13,121 bases of DNA from Opitutus sp. GAS368. GTDB taxonomy: Bacteria > Verrucomicrobiota > Verrucomicrobiae > Opitutales > UBA953. The notes beneath the pieces are model-generated. The model was not told the DNA's origin, ran no database searches, and saw only the letters and a list, made by a program, of their open reading frames with translations. Every line of letters begins with the position of its first letter. Position 1 is the first letter of the stretch. The DNA lies in assembly GCA_943332745.1 (NCBI GenBank), contig CALQQQ010000008.1, positions 1 to 13,121 on the forward strand, in the 5' to 3' direction. The position numbers were made by a program, and so were the translations under genes. This document shows positions 12,620-13,121 of this stretch, one piece after another.

Positions 12620-13012
12620 TTAGATAAAAAACGCGACGATGATCGCGAGGACGGTAATCCCGATCACGGCGTAAATCACCGTATCGCGGCTAAACGTGAT
12701 TGAGCTGACGCCAGCCTCGGGCTCGAACGGCGCGTCTTCGTCGGCACCGGCTTCAAGTGGACGGCGGGAAGCCTTGGCGGAATGGTGCGTGTTGAAATCG
12801 GCGCCCGCCTTCTCGTCGTCGAGGCGCAGGTACTTCGCGTAGACCTTGACGAAGCCACGCTTATAGACGTCGGCCAGCGGGATGGATTCGAATTGGCTGG
12901 CCTCCATCGCCTGGAGGTAATCAGTGCGGATCTTGGTGAACTCCGCCGCTTCGCGGAGGGTCACGCCCAGTCGCTGACGGGCTTCTTGGAGACGTTCGCC
13001 GAGGGTTTGCAT
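12620..13012 (-). CDS. RodZ-like membrane HTH protein, N-terminal part
   Basis: The zero-frame product is 130 residues. Residues 1-65 form a HTH_25-type helix-turn-helix: QTLGERLQEARQRLGVTLRE, then TKIRTDYLQAMEASQFESIP and VYKRGFVKVYAKYL. This combination of 'G..Lr.aRe..g.sl.e.A..t.I...yL.AiE' and 'y.rGfir.YA.yL' is diagnostic of RodZ and its relatives, which link MreB to the cell envelope and affect rod shape. An acidic linker (66-107) leads to one transmembrane segment (111-130). The frame stops (TAA) right after AFFI, while the -1 frame continues into a periplasmic-type domain. The ATG at 13010-13012 fits the motif start; a TTG at 13096 would add residues unlike the family. No mre genes are in view. 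Confidence 0.82.
   Translation of the reverse strand: MQTLGERLQEARQRLGVTLREAAEFTKIRTDYLQAMEASQFESIPLADVYKRGFVKVYAKYLRLDDEKAGADFNTHHSAKASRRPLEAGADEDAPFEPEAGVSSITFSRDTVIYAVIGITVLAIIVAFFI
12626..12631 (-). other. T6 slippage or frameshift site inside the RodZ-like gene
   Basis: On minus the zero frame reads GCG TTT TTT ATC TAA. Re-reading one T, or having a seventh T, gives TTT TTT TAT CTA AGC and an open frame to 12228, for a total of 261 residues. The T run is where polymerase slippage, a -1 ribosomal slip or a homopolymer sequencing error would occur. The base before the run is G, so it is not a perfect X-XXY-YYZ heptamer. Confidence 0.6.
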
Positions 13013-13070
13013 GGCGGGAGGTTCGCCCGAAGGCGGCGAATAGGCAAGCCTCTCGTGGCCGGACCAGCGC

Positions 13071-13121
13071 TCAGGCAAGTAGGTCCCAGAGACCAAACCA
13101 CGGGGAGGCCAGTAGGAGGAT
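13071..13121 (-). CDS. Possible C-terminal end of an upstream membrane protein (cut by window edge)
   Basis: One minus-strand frame entering from the right edge reads ILLLASPWFGLWDLLA and stops at TGA (13071-13073), 58 nt before the RodZ-like ATG. The hydrophobic, Trp-containing tail would suit the end of a membrane protein. The other two frames are also open here, which is common in GC-rich DNA, so this is weak. No family can be named from 16 residues. Confidence 0.25.
   Translation of the reverse strand: MLLLASPWFGLWDLLA

Overview
The window is a GC-rich bacterial chromosomal segment of about 13 kb that is densely packed, mostly on the minus strand. Gene content suggests a Gram-negative bacterium: prolipoprotein diacylglyceryl transferase, nucleotide-sugar enzymes, a GbsR/MarR regulator, a conserved HNH nuclease of the CQYC type and a RodZ-like membrane HTH protein. 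Protein style and the intergenic repeats fit Verrucomicrobiota (Opitutales-like), but that assignment is inference. Most starts lack a visible Shine-Dalgarno sequence. The clearest exception is the CBS-domain protein at 6515.

Layout. Positions 1-612 (minus) hold the 5' end of gmd (GDP-mannose 4,6-dehydratase) and a small cytidylyltransferase-type enzyme, the edge of a nucleotide-sugar region. Positions 613-868 hold a heptamer-repeat element and a long hairpin. A GbsR/MarR regulator (869-1390) and tRNA-Glu(UUC) with a good promoter follow, all on minus. At 1687-3104 a one-TM small protein diverges from a phosphorylatable OmpR-type response regulator, which is followed by a monothiol (CxxS) glutaredoxin-like protein. 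Positions 3105-3411 hold a second heptamer-repeat element between convergent genes. Positions 3412-6515 (minus) are a likely operon: CBS/DUF21 membrane protein, lgt, then a DegT/StrS sugar aminotransferase. A small three-TM protein diverges from it (6603-6983). Positions 6959-10761 (minus) are a tight four-gene operon: M24 Xaa-Pro-type peptidase, a 98-residue protein, pabB-like chorismate enzyme and a pabC-like class IV PLP enzyme; the last two would make p-aminobenzoate for folate. YetF-like DUF421 protein, tRNA-Gly(UCC), the HNH nuclease and a RodZ-like locus complete the window.

Most notable points: (1) the RodZ-like gene is split exactly after its transmembrane segment at a T6 run, and a -1 shift restores a 261-residue protein; (2) two intergenic elements are built from several different 7-nt tandem words bounded by inverted repeats; (3) both tRNA genes have short leader/trailer complementarity that would clamp the CCA end; (4) the PabB-like enzyme has Ala where E. 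coli PabB has its nucleophilic Lys. No phage, transposase, CRISPR array or recognisable defence system is visible.
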